Source: Anarhynchus alexandrinus (Eukaryota; Chordata; Aves; Charadriiformes; Charadriidae). From it: a stretch of DNA of 64,000 nt. The notes beneath the pieces were generated by a model, which saw only the letters and a program-made list of their open reading frames with translations, did no database searches and was not told the origin of the DNA. The stretch lies in contig VUYV01000046.1 in NCBI GenBank assembly GCA_008711295.1, forward strand, positions 1,996,759 through 2,060,758, read 5' to 3'. This document shows, in pieces, positions 48,110 to 61,610 of the stretch. Every line of letters begins with the position of its first letter. Positions within the stretch are counted from its first letter, which is position 1. A program made the position numbers and the translations under genes.

Positions 48110-51100
48110 CTTGATGTGTAGTCATTGCCTGCCTTACTTTACATAGAATAATGTACAAAATCAGGCAGTATATCAAGAAATAAAATAGTTTTCACCTTTG
48201 TTGTGGGTCTTGTATGACTCCTGTTTTTTCATCTATTGCATCTTTTACCCACTGTGCAGTAATTGTGCTCCATTGTAGAGAGTTATTGATGTTATTTTAT
48301 GATACACAGAATGTCAGATCCAACTAGATCTACTAAGTTTAATGAACAGAGTTTTGTTTTTTTTTTTTCTTTAATACAGTCAGATTCTTGGCTTTCCTAA
48401 ATAGTTTGGCAAAGAAGGAATTCTAATGAATATAAACTTGTCTGAAGACTATGATCAGATGTCCCTGGGATAATTTCCTTGTGTCCTGAGACAGAAATGC
48501 CAAAAATCATGTGTTGGCTGAATTATTTATGTATGATCTTTTATGTAATATTTATAGCTGCTTTGAATACTAATATTTGAACAAAACCAAAGTTGGCAGT
48601 ATTCTGAAGCCTGAAAAAAACATCTGCCTTGTATGGTAACTTCCATTGAATGGTACTGTGGTCCTGGTTCTTTTACAAATAACAGAATAATAAGGACCTC
48701 AGGACTGCGCTACTGTGCTTTACTTTTACTGGAGGGATGAACATTTTTGCATTGGATTGTGCATAACCAGTTTATACAAAAAATTCCAGTATTCCACTGT
48801 ATCTTCATTTCATATTTTCAAGGCATCTGTTCTGTAAGCATTCAGTTACACAACCTGTAGCTGAACTAGAGTGTATTAATGCATTTATTAGTGCTCCCCA
48901 GGTCTGATGTCTTAAGGACTTCAGCAAATAGATCCAGTCATGTCTGTAGAGTACTCCTCCAGCTCTCCGATGTGACAGTTTTCTATAGCTTCCTGGGTAT
49001 GGCTGAATGGAGTGTTTTAGCATTGATGAATCCCTGTGATTTAACATGAGCCATACCAGGTCTTCAAGAAACAATAGAACAAACGTTTTCCTGAAAAACC
49101 AGAACACACATGAATATTCCACCTACACATGTGCTACGCCTCTTTGCCATGCAAATAGCAAACTGGGAGCTCATACCAGACACAGATCTCACAGTAGCAT
49201 GAGAATGAACATTTGACACTTCTGAAAATATATTTTTTTTTCACAGCTAAATGATTTTATCAAATAATATCCAGTGGTTAGATCAAGGATTGGAAGCTTG
49301 TTTTAGGACTGGTCCTAAGTACCATCAGCACTACAGCATGACCTCAAGGATGTCTTCATTCTAGCTCCTCCTTTTCCTAGATAACAGTAGAATATCATAT
49401 ACTGCACTGATGCAATAAGCCCTGCTGTGACTTCATGTGTTTTGTATACATGGCAGCAAAATGGGTGAGGCACTGCCTGATTCAGGTTTTGCCATCAATC
49501 ATTAAGACTTCTCAAGAGGACGTCCTACCTAGAACTGAAATGTGCTTCACATGTGCAGTACCTTGTAGTCATGTTAATGTGAGTTAAAATGGAACAGCAA
49601 AACTTGTATGACAGAGGACCAGAGGACGTGGGATGGGCTGGACACTTTAACTTTACAGTTTCTACTTGTCCACTCTGCTTTTTAACCCAAATGAACACCT
49701 CTGTGGAAAAGGCGACGGAGCAGGCAATGTCCTAGCCAAGCCCACTAAATTAAGCTTTCATCCATTAAAGTTTATTCTCCAACACATGAACTGCGACAGC
49801 TGAGGGTTCCAATTCATGATCTTTATAGATGGTAACATATTAAGCTGATATAAAACTATGACTTGGGGTTTTGATCCTGATTTGAAGACCCCTGTATGAA
49901 GCACTTTGGTCTGACACAACCTCTTCTCTCTGAGGGAGGTGGTAATATAATCCTGTGTCTGGGTTGCATGTAAGCTGCAGAACAAAGAAAAGTGAATGAA
50001 GGAAACTGTGGGGTTGTTAAAGCTACCGTACGGATCTAGCTGTTGACCTTCTCACCAGTAGCTCAATGACTTTGACAGCAATTTGCAGCTGTTTGTCAAA
50101 ATCTAAAGGTGAGACTTCAGCGCAGAGCATCTGAAGGATTTCCTCCAGGTACAGTAATTAGGGCATAATTAGAACAATTTACAGAGGAAGCATGTACTGT
50201 TCCCTCCCTGGGAACACGGAGATCTCTCCTCCCTGTGCTATGGCTCAGCAGCATCCATCAGTGCAGGGGCCGGGCATCACATTGTTATTTCTTTCTTATT
50301 TGTGACTAATTATTTAGGAGAGACTTAGGCCTCTGCTGCACAGAGAATCATGTTTTGGGAGAACAGTAACATAAGACATCTGGGAACAGGAGATTGGCAT
50401 CACTCAGCCGCTCCTCTTGCCAGGTGCTGAGCCTTTCCCTTTCATCTGTCTCAACAGGCAAGAGGCAGCAAGTTTTCCACCTGTGCCAGCTTTAGGTCTT
50501 GTTAAACCATAGGAGCTCACTGTTTTCCTGTAAATATAAGAGTTTCCAAGGGAAATCCCACTCAAGAGTGTTAGCAGCTAAAACTGGAGGACCTCTTCCG
50601 TCTCCCCAAGTATAGCCTCCTAAAACTACTTCATTTTCCTCCCCTGAAAGTGGTTTTTCACCCTGCTGTCCTCCTTATGTGGGTCATCATGTCTGAAGAT
50701 GACTCCTTGCATGTTTTATATATTGCTTTGGTCTTGATAATGGAGGACGTGGGTTTAGTACTAGTCCAAAACCTTAATCTTCAAGGTGATAACGTTTCCA
50801 TACTTCCAGCTGTGGAAGACCAGAGAAATCCCTGGTATTGGCTAACAGGGTGAGCATCACCCTGTGTTTTAATTCATACTATAAGCACCCACTTCCTTGA
50901 GGGTATTTTTTTGATCCTACACAATTCCGTTGATAACATTTGCTGAAATCCTTTTGAATACCCTGCAATAAGAGCAGCTCACTCAGCATCAAGAGTAGCT
51001 CAGGAATTACGCTGGATGCCTTTTTGAGGGTTAAATGGCTTTCTGTGGAAAATCACCCTTTCTATGGAAGTTGTTCCTCATCTCAAATGTAAGGAAAAAG

Positions 51101-54100
51101 GTTTTTTTTAATATATTTCAGGGCAGCCTTGAATAGATTGTTCTTGCCCTTATCTAATTTTCACTTGAAAAATAGTCACAGTTTTTCATTTTCCCTTCAC
51201 CTCACCTTCCCTTCACTTAAACTGGGTGAGCTCAGGCTCTTCATGCTTCTTTCCCATTTCAGCCCTTGCAGGCCTTTTACCACCTGTGCTATTCTGCTTT
51301 GTTTCAGACTATTTTAAAACTTCGCGACTTCAATTTCTGTGAGACTGAGCAAAATACTGGCATGGCAGACATCATTAGCAAGATTAGATCAAAACTATCC
51401 TTTCATAAGGGGATGTGGTAGACAGAAATATTCAGCTCCCTACATTCCTTAAATTAGGTACCACTTGAACATCATAAGAAAAAGTTACATGAGACGGCTT
51501 TCTTTCTCTAACATGTTCCGTTTTCAAATATATAGTCCTGCCAGACATGCTAAACAGTGAAGCTGCACAAAACATTATTGATTAGCATGTCATTAGTTTC
51601 ACACGTAGAGCCGGGGACTATGGGTATGCTGTGGGTAAGCCTGGGGATGCTAATGACTGCTGTGAGCAGAGTTAAGATGAAGATGGACCATGCTCAGACA
51701 TCAGTTCTCAGCAGTAGTGGAACAGTTCAGGTGTTCTAGCTGGCTATAAATGGGAACCTGTACTGAATAGGACACAGGGTGGCAACCTGATTAAAACCTC
51801 TGTGTCCATCTGGAGTTGCTCCACTGAATTTAATGTACATCTCAAAGCTGGAATCAGAGTAGCTGAGACAGGAGTCACATCCATAATACAGACGAATTAC
51901 TGAAGTCTGGTGTTGCCACTAGGGCTGTTACAGACTTCAAAAGACACACAGGAATAATACCAAATTAAAATACAATCGATCACACAGTTCCCATGTGCCC
52001 CTTATACGTGCTGTCCCAGTGTCCCCAGGAAGCACAGATCTCCTAGAATCAGTGTGTGATGCTTCACTATTGGATGGAGGCCACTTACGCCAGGGCTGAC
52101 ACTCAGCCATTAGAAAATAAGATCTAATGAGATGACAGCCTGTGTAGTGTCACTTATATTTCTTTTTACGGTCTTTTTGCTTCTATGTCCTTTGCTGCTC
52201 TTGTGAAGCAGTATCACAGATAAGTTCTCTTTAGCCTACCACAGGAGGAAGAATTAGCCAATGCAGCATGTATTCATAACTGATGTCTATGTTATGCTCA
52301 GATTCACCTCCCTTATCTGTAGCCATCTAAAATTTAGGAATCTAGTCTAAGTTCGTTTCTAGAATGTCAGTAGTTTGTGGAGAGAAAGAGGCAGCTCCAG
52401 GGGACAAAACGTCCCATGGTAAGACAGGAGTCTAAGATAGGTTGGAAGACTGATTGTCTGGGGCACATGTTTCTTTGGGCTGAGTTTCACCCTACCCACC
52501 ATGAGTTTGGATTCTACAGCCAACTTTCTGGATTAATTTTTTTGATTTTTAATACTATCCACAATTTAAGACAGTGTGGTGGAGCCTAGCCTACATGAGC
52601 CTGCCCGGTCTGCTGTTAATTTCAGTAGTTAGAAGAGGCCCAGCTAAGAAGCAAAGTTACTGAACAAAATTGGTTCTGTTTTACCTCAAACCAGGACAGG
52701 CTGTTACTGATGCAGTAGCATTTAAATACTTACCTCCTGGAAAAAGAATCTCCCCCCCAGCCCCAACCTTCCTGTCAAAAGCCGCACACAGACCATGGAG
52801 GTTAATAAGGAAGAAGAAGCAGAAAAGAGAATAACAATCCAAGGAAGCAATGATTTTTGCTTTGGCCACAAAGGCCACTCTGACTAAAATATTTCAAGAG
52901 GGTCTACAATGAAAAAGGTGGAGTTATTTCAGTTTTAGACAAAGCTAGCAACTATATTTCGTGGTCTTTTGCGTTAAATTTTGTAATTTGCTCATGTTCC
53001 TGAGAAGGGATGACAAGCCCTAGATGCTGCTCTGCTATAGGGCAGTTACAGCGTGTCAGCTGTCATGACAGAGGGAATTTATGCTGAAGAGCAAGTTCTT
53101 CTCGCTACCTATCACTCATGAAAAAACAAGAACGGTGATAATTAGGCCTATTTAGGAGGTCTGGGAGAGCATCGCGTATCTTTTACACGGGCCACTGGGA
53201 AGTTTTTATTAGAAACAGATTTAGTTCGTGACTAATCTGAACCATATTTAAAACATGACCTCACTCATTCATTAACTTCTGTCTCAATGGGATGCACTGG
53301 AGTGAGGGAAACGATCTGTGTGCTTTTTCTTCACATCACTTGTTTATATCTGCCATCTTTTTCCATGAAAAGTATCAGCCTACAAACAAAAATTACTGGA
53401 CCTATAGAAAAACCCCAGCTGTAAATCTGAGTCTTGTGGGGCCATAGCACATTACTTCCTCTGGAGGCATTTCTTTCCCTTTTAGGTGTAATCATGCAGG
53501 AAATTTAACATTAAAAACAAAAAAGAAAATTCTTATTGATTTATACAACATTGTAAAGGTATAACAAAAAAGCAAGAAGTTATCCCTGAAGTGCATTTTA
53601 AAGGACGTGCACTGCATAACAAATGAGTTTCAAAGTAAAAGTATGGAAAAATGAATTAATTCAGAGTTTGTTCATGATACCTGAAACAGAAATGCATAAA
53701 TGAAAAAAGAGTGGAAGGAAGAGGTTATGGATGCATTTCAGTGTAAAAGCTTACTGCTGTGGAGAAAAGGAAATAATCCGAAATTTTTATATCCACAAAA
53801 ACAGATTTTTGTTATGGATTAATGAATTTACAGAAGTTTATATGCTTAAATCTCATTGCCAACTGTAAAAATTAATTACTTTCTTAAAAGTCCAGATTCA
53901 TACTGCCAGATTTCATATACTTAACTGAAACCACTGCACGTGTCTGTCTGGCAAATGTTTCTTCTATAGAAAGAGAGAGCCGCCTTCAGAGTAATTTATC
54001 CCATCCTGAGGCCCGGGTCCCTGTCTGGAGGACTCTGGCTCTCCTCACTGGCTACACGAGCTCCTTAGAGAAAGGATACGTGAATGTTTTTCTACTTGAT

Positions 54101-55765
54101 GGATTGAGTCTGGCCTTCAATGTTACTCTGGATATTGGCTTTTCAGAGTTCACATACTGATCTCAGATATAAGGATATCTGCTGTGAACTGGAAATATGC
54201 ATCTGATAAAGAAGGCGAAGTTTCTTCATTTCAAGCCTTGGTATGCAGACAGCTCAAGTAACAAGCGTACATACTGTCAGATTCTTAAAATCATGTGTTT
54301 CCTAATGTAGATGGAACCACTAGAGCAATTTATAAAGAAAAAACCAAAGAAGTAATTTGGATAATGAGATTGGCTGTCTTTCAAATAATACATTTTGCTT
54401 TATCTATTGGGTTTGATGCATGGCAGTAACAGGTGAGTTAGACAAGCAATGATTGCGAACTGCTGTGCTATTACAGCTCTGTAGATGTCTGTAGGGGTCA
54501 AGAACCAGTGGCATGTGGGCAGATTTTGAATGGGAATTTGCAGAGGAATGCCTGACCCAGCGCGAGGGCAACTGGGCATGGCACGAGTGAGGAGCAGCAG
54601 AGCCCAAGTGTGTCCCCAGTAGGCACTTTGTAGAGTTGAGTCCCTTCTCTGGCAGCATCCTGACTTCATGTCAGAACAAGAGATGGATGTCACCACTTGA
54701 AGGAAAGCTGCAAGCAATACTGTGTTTCATTTAATCTCTTAGTGTTAAGGCTGGTGGAAGGGCAGCAGAAATTGGTTCTATTTTGAGGTACTAATGAGTC
54801 AGCTAAATGAGATGGGGGATAAATTATAAAACTGCTTAAAGGAGCCTGTTTCTGATGTGTAGAGGAAGATGAAATGATCAAAGGGAGCTCACTGAGAGCG
54901 ACGTGCCCAGCTTAGCTGCAGCTGAGTGAACGAGCAAAAGAAAAGCTGTGGTAGCCAAAGAGTGGAAAGAAGATGAATGGAGGAGAGGGGTTTATCTGCG
55001 TGCACAGCCAAAGTAGAAGAAATACCATTAGAGAGGGTTTTGTTAAAGAAAAGACTTGTAATATATAGAAGGGAGAAATTGCTGTTGCCATCCTGGCTAA
55101 AATTAAAAGGCAACAACCCAAAGGAACAACCAGCTGAGTTAAGTTCTACAGCAGAGTTAGGATGGAAAGAATCATCTGATCAACACAAGATCATGAGTCT
55201 AGCTGGGATAACTCTGAAAAATGAATGTTAATCAGCCTTGTGGGATAAAACTTTGATAAAGCATGCTTCCTAACACCATCTCCAGCTTTTCTGGTGCACA
55301 GCTGAGAAGCTGTTTTCATTCCCACTTTCACAGGACAGTCACATGAAATGATTAACTAGCCAGTAAACACCACATCAAATGGGGAGTAGCACAAGCTGCT
55401 TTTAATAAGAGCAATTGGGAATGACAGAACAATAATTTCAGTCTCCCCAGATATAAGTCAACTAGTACAGAGACCTATTTCTGTTAACAGCATATGGTTG
55501 CTTGAAATAAATCATACAGGTAGAGGGATCAGCACTGGAAAACAAGCACTAAGGTAAATTCCTCAGACACTCACCACTCTGCTCTTGAATGTGTTTAGAA
55601 GTGCCTCAGTTTTCGATATCCTGATTTGTTCACGTGTCTATCCAGATCAACAGTCTCTTGTGGTGATCATCTACCTGTACCTGTCAGTCTGGTAGAAAGG
55701 CTTGGAGCATCCCTCACAGATCTGGCCTTCAGCAGGACATGGAAAGATATTATAGCACCCTTTCA
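48110..55765. other. Intergenic region without recognised genes
   Basis: About 7.7 kb of AT-rich DNA with no supported coding region or identifiable repeat. A C tract (52751-52759) and short A/T tracts are the only simple features. Confidence 0.5.
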
Positions 55766-55860
55766 CCCAATAAATCAGTAGGTAGAGCACTCATGGAGGT
55801 TTGGGATATTTAATTCCTCCTTCTGTCTAAAGGAAACATAGAACCACAACTCCAAATCTA
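55766..55860 (+). mobile_element. Possible degraded tRNA-derived SINE
   Basis: The segment cagtaggtagagcactcatgg resembles a tRNA-like A-box head. About 35 bp later, tttaattcctccttctgtct resembles the B-box and core that follow in old amniote SINEs, and gaaccacaactcc follows. It was matched by eye only and is strongly diverged. Confidence 0.3.
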
Positions 55861-58800
55861 AGGCAAAGATCTTCAACACTTGGTTTGAGGATGTTCACAA
55901 AAGCACTAGGGAGTAGCTCCCCTCTTCTAGTTTATTGAAGTGGTTTCACTTTGATTTAAATAGTGATATATTCTTCAGGCTATGAGAGAGAGAGTTTGTG
56001 ATTGCTTTGCTTAATGGTAAGTCTCCCCTTGAGAAGAAAAAGGGAAACACTTTTTCAGTCTTTCCTTCACCAAGCACCCAAGGGACGGTATATAAATTAA
56101 TTAAATTTTGGGGGCAGGCAAGGGAAAGTTCTGTGTAGTGACTGTGTTCACATAATCTTTTTTAGACTCTCAATGTGCAGATAGTCCAACTTCAACATGA
56201 GGTGCACACTCGTTCCAAAACAGCTCTTAGTGTTTCACAGAACCAAACCCTTTGGGCAGGTTGCGGGGAGGAGCTATGGATTAAGATCAACACAAGCAGG
56301 GCAAAGGAACTGGTCTCCCATGTGACTGTGAATAGTTTATTCATTGAATTTTTGGATGAAAGACATAGCTGTGGCTGCTCTAGCTGTGTTTTGTAATGAG
56401 ACTGGGTACAGAAAATACAGTTATGGAGTGCTTATGTTTCCCCTGTGCTTTCACCATGCAAATCTCTGGTAATACTAGCAGAGGAATTGCTACCTTATGG
56501 GTCCTCCTTGGGTTAAATACGATGTAGACCCTCAACTGCTCTGACTTCTCAAAGCAAAAATATGTACCCTGGGTACACTGTATGCAGCAAGTTAAGTGTC
56601 TGGAGAGACTACCGTTATTTCTGGCACATCATGGATAAAAGCAGAACTAAAGAAGGATTTTGAAGCTCCTAATTTTGAGGGCTCTCATCCTGAAATCCTG
56701 TTGACTCACAGTAGTGCACATGCAAGCACTGTGCATACTGATGGGAATTAAATGTATCTTATGTCCAATAAAATACAGGAATGTGTAGTTAGTTGGAAGG
56801 AAACATCTGGTCCATTCAGTGCAACCCAGCCCTCCGTGAACACCAGGGAAGATCATATCAATGTTGCCTTTAGATGAGTCTACAAAAGGTTTGTTGCATG
56901 TATGTAGTTGCTCTGATAAATGTGTGTAAATACACATGGTTGCATCTGCAAAACCAGGGCACTAATGCCTGAAGACTTTGTATGCAAAAGAAAGTGATCA
57001 GGGATGTTTTTGTTATCTTGAGATCCTGCAGTAGGAGGGAATTTGTCATTGGAAAATACAACTGGATAAGCCTAACAACAGCTTCTTGTTAATTGTGGGT
57101 CTGATTAGGCATACCTTAGCCATCAACAAGATGATCACAGATCAGCACGTCTGCTCTACAGCTGCTGAGGTCTCTAGCCCAGATCCACAAAGCAGTCAAT
57201 GGATGTGAAGGGTCTGCTCTTCTCTGAGGACCGTAGACCACAACTGCAGGATTCATGGGGGCATGCTGCCCTACCTTAGATTTGAAGCATTTCTCTCCTC
57301 TAAAAAGAAAGTCAAAAGACATCTGAGCCCCACCCTGTAAAGCAGATGCCAAGATGGATCCCATCTAACTTACGGAAGGTGAAAAAAAGAAAAAAAGGTA
57401 AACAAAAGGAAGCCATGTGTGGTCTGAAATTAATTCTGGAGTCGGGGAAAGCCTCATATTTCTACTGCTGTAGTGTGACACGCTGCACTCCCTGACACTG
57501 CAATGTCAGTGATATATATGCTTTTAGCTCTCACTTGGTTCTGCTGTAGGCTCAAACCCACTAGATATGCAGGAGACGAGACTGAAATCTGGCAAAGCTA
57601 ACCAACCAGACCTACCGACAAAACACGCAACTTTAAAATAAAGTTTGATCTTTATAAAGTTTAATCTAATAGCAGCTAGAAAAGGAATGTGCTTCAAGTT
57701 TAAGAAGTAAAGCTCTCTGTGTTCGAGTTCACGCGTTTCTCTTGGGTTTCTAATTTTTGCAATAACCTAGCTGCGTGAATTTTTCCCTCCTAACAGGAAA
57801 TGAGTTTTTTGCTCTACCTTTGGGCATACAATTGATTTCTCGTCATACTGGAGTTCCTATCAACCTGTGCTAATTGGCACCCTAAGCAGTCAAATTAAAG
57901 AGGCAGGAGGCTTATTCTATCATCCCTGGAAGCAGTTTCTCCAGAATAAGACAGGACCATGCTGGCAGAGCATCATGATCAAGGTAGACTTTACAGTGTC
58001 TATGCTTTAACTGTTTTGAACAGATACAAGGTGGGTCCCCAGGGATTCAGTATATTACAGTTTCCTCTGCCCTAAATTCACTTCAATGTGTTTCAAGGGA
58101 TTATTGATCTGAATGTTAAAGTCATTAGCCTCAGCACTTAACTGAGGATAAGAAGTACACTTAAGTTAACATCACCAGTTCAAAGAGTCATGTGAGATGG
58201 AAACCATTTCTGGCATTCTCGTGAACTGATTCCAATAAAAGATAATATATCTGCTTTCAGTCCTTGGTTCCCAGACGTCACACTTTATTTCTATGTACAG
58301 TCATGTCTCCATGGTAAGCCACTCGGAAATTTTTTATTATTTTTTTTTTACCAAGTCGGTAGCAAGCTAATGGAAAACCAGGAAGGTGATAATTTTTAAA
58401 AAGAAGCTAGAAATTATTATATCGGAGAGGACAATAGAAGATAATTGGATATGGCTTATCTTCTACTTTGTACTTTGGGCTGATAAATAGTCATATAAAA
58501 TGCTCATGGAAATATGATTTGAAGTAATGAATAGCGATGTGTCCTTCAGCACCTGCAGTTCTCGGATACTCTGGGCACAAGGACAGTATGGTTGAGGGCT
58601 GAGAAATTCCAATCAGCCTGAGAGAAGCAGAGGCCCGACCCCATTCATTTGAAACCATAGGGTAGGACTGACATGTCAGAATTAACAATTGGAAAATGTG
58701 AATAATCTGCTCTGCAAGCTGGGACTCATCCAGAGCCCTTAATATTTGGAGATTCTCTTAAGCCCTACAGCATGAGATTTAACATCCTTTCTTAATATTT

Positions 58801-61159
58801 TGATAGGGTGAATTATTTTAATTAAAAATTTTAATTATCAATAAAAATAACTGTGGGTACTCCTGATATCTATGTAGATGTTCTATCCCATTTAGAATCC
58901 TGTTATTTTTTGGCTTCATCCCCATCCTATAGCAATTAATTACAGCTTAATCCCATGGTGAGTTAGAAATGACATTCCTTTGATCTGCCTTTCATTCCTC
59001 ACCTCTTAATTTCCTTGAACATCTATCTGGACCCACGAGAAAGAAAGATTCTTCTCTGGAGCATTCATTATCCTATATTCTTTTACCACATCCCATCCTA
59101 GCCATCTGCTTTCTAAAATACATAATTGCAGCCTTTCTGGGGTTAGAATTTAGAGTAGTCTACGGTGTCCTTTGAAAAATGGATCGCTCTCACTTGGAAT
59201 TTTTTTCCCATGAACAGTGACTCCTGATATGCTACATTCAGCTATGAGCTACTACTCACATTTGAATGCTACTTTACTGTATTATCTTCATGTTTCTCAC
59301 TCATCTGGCTCATTTAATTGAAAGGGACATAGGCACGCTGACACTGAGGCTGAGATTGTCCCCCAGTTAAGATGTTGGCTCTTGTTGCCTGATTCATCTT
59401 GCGTAATCTGCTCATGACAATTTGTTATACCTCAGACTTCTCAAGTGCAGAAATGTGAGTGTCCTGGTTATCTGTTTATGTGTGTGGTGACCTCCTCTGA
59501 CACAGACCTCCGTTCCATAGTAGTGCCCCACCAAAACCCCCAAAACCAACCAAAAAAAATAATCTTAACCAGGCCAGATGATTTAACTCTTTCCTTCCTT
59601 CCTGATTCTGCTCCCATATGGCTCAGAAACCCCTAACTGCAGCCCATGACCCAGGAATTACTTCTAAAGCAAGTGTAAGGTCCATCACCTCATTAGAGCT
59701 CTTCTATTATGGGGGTGAAGGTTTGAAACTATGTAGGTGTAATCCCAATAAAAAGATGCTTCTCTTTGCTGGACTGGTGAGTTGCTACCAGCTCATTTGG
59801 GACTGTTGGCTAGTGGAACTACCGCAGTCCTGCAGCTATGGGATACAGACCATTAGTGATATGCTTTCCTTTGAAAGTGTACATGGGTCTGGGCTGTGCC
59901 TGCTGAGGGATCAAAAAACATGAGATGGAGGCATGCCTGGCTGCTCTCCCTAAAACAGGGAGAGCTCTTCCATGCTCTTTCTGGGTCTCATGTAAGATGA
60001 AGAGCCACGCTTCAGCCCTCAATTATGTAGATATGAAGGACAGGATGTGCAGATACGCTAAGATAATTGGGAGTCTGAGACCTTGATTAATGAAATTAAG
60101 GCAGAGATAACTGCCTATAAATATACTCGGAAGAAAAGAAAGGTAGCACAACAAAGGGAACAGAGGTATTTAAGCTAAATAATAATAGACTTCAGTAAAT
60201 AAATGTTGAAGGTTAGAAGGATTTTTTTTTTTTTTAACCAGTGAAGGTCCACATTGGTAAATCCCTCTGAAATGACCCAGAAGAAGATAGTAAGGAATAA
60301 ATTAAATCCTGCAGGGAGATAAAAATTAATGGGTTCATCTTGGATGTCCGTCCTTATGCTTCTGAAAAAAATAAACCAAAACCAATTTGCTCCTATGCGA
60401 CTTAAACTTGAAAAGCTAGGACAGGGCTAACGGGGAGGGGACAGGAACACTTGGAAATTGTTTCAGGAGTAAAAATAGAAAGAAGAGCTAAAGGTTAAAA
60501 AAAAAAAAAAAAAAGATGTTTGAAATGTGATTCTTTGGAAATACGACCTTCCTTCACAACAGGGCGCAGAAAGGAAAAGCTTGGCACCTGAGATCAAAAA
60601 ATGCAGGAGAAACACAAAAAATGGCAAGTCCTTACCTGTGGTGGTTGTGTAGTTATACGCATAGAGGGCAAGAAGGTGCATCGGGAAAAGTCACATTGCA
60701 CAGGATCAGAGCAGCTGATACCATCGATGTGTGCACATCACCTCGTTAACACCAGCAGGTTCTTGCCAGGTGCTGTCTTGTTTCAGGGCTGGAGAGAAGG
60801 GCTGGACACAGCCCTGTCACCACCATGCTATTTTTATCCATAAACAGAAGATTTCCTAGTTGGAAAGGACTTCAGCAGGCAAAAAGTAGCACATTCCTTT
60901 GCTTTTAGGAAAGACTCACAGCAGCTGTCTACTCTGTATTCAGGTGCAACAAGCAAGACTTACACTTGTTTTATTCCGCAGTACAGCTGCACACTGCAAC
61001 TGAAAACGCACAAAATATTGTAAAAGACACAAAAAGCCTGCTGTGTTGTTTGTTTAGGGTTTGGGTTTTTTTTTTCAGAGGACTTAATCACTTATAATTC
61101 CAACTTCACTTGTTAGACTCTCAGTTTCTCATCATCAGGCCTGAAATGTAAACTGAAAA
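55861..61159. other. Intergenic region without recognised genes
   Basis: No gene was recognised. A near-palindromic AT stretch (attttaattaaaaatttt) lies near 58814-58840, and A/T tracts lie near 60221-60236 and 60498-60515. Confidence 0.5.
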
Positions 61160-61610
61160 CACAGAATCACAGAATCACAGAATGGTCAGGATTGGAAGGG
61201 ACCTCTGGAGACCATCTAGTCCAACCCCCACTGCCAGAGCAGGGTCACCTACAGCAGTTGCACAGGATGGCGTCCAGGTGGGTTTGGAATGTCTCCAGAG
61301 AGGGAGACTCCACCACCTCTCTGGGCAGCCTGTGCCAGTGCTCTGCCACCCTCAAAGGAAAGAAGTTCCTCCTCATGTTAAGATGGAACTTCCTATGTTC
61401 AAGTTTGTGCCCATTCCCTCTTGTCCTATCACTGGGCACCACTGAAAAAAGACTGTTCCCATCCCCCTGGCACCCTCCCTTTAAGTATTTGTAAGCATTG
61501 ATAAGATCCCCCCACAGTCTTCTTTTCTCCAGACTAAAAAGACCCAAGTCCCTTAGTCTTTCCTCATAAGAGAGATGTTCCAATCCACTAATCATCTTTG
61601 TAGCCCTAAC
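61160..61610 (-). mobile_element. CR1 LINE 3' fragment
   Basis: The left edge has three cacagaat octamers (reverse of ATTCTGTG) followed by ggattggaagggacctctgg. Minus-strand translation gives CR1 ORF2 C-terminal landmarks: [40 protein letters not shown] and [17 protein letters not shown]. This C-terminal open frame is unusually well preserved (about 120 codons), so the copy is probably younger than the others. Confidence 0.92.

Noticed and set aside
47518..48176. Long open frames across the 47.8-kb region
   Set aside because: They consist of N and of the pentamer microsatellite read as a repeated peptide.
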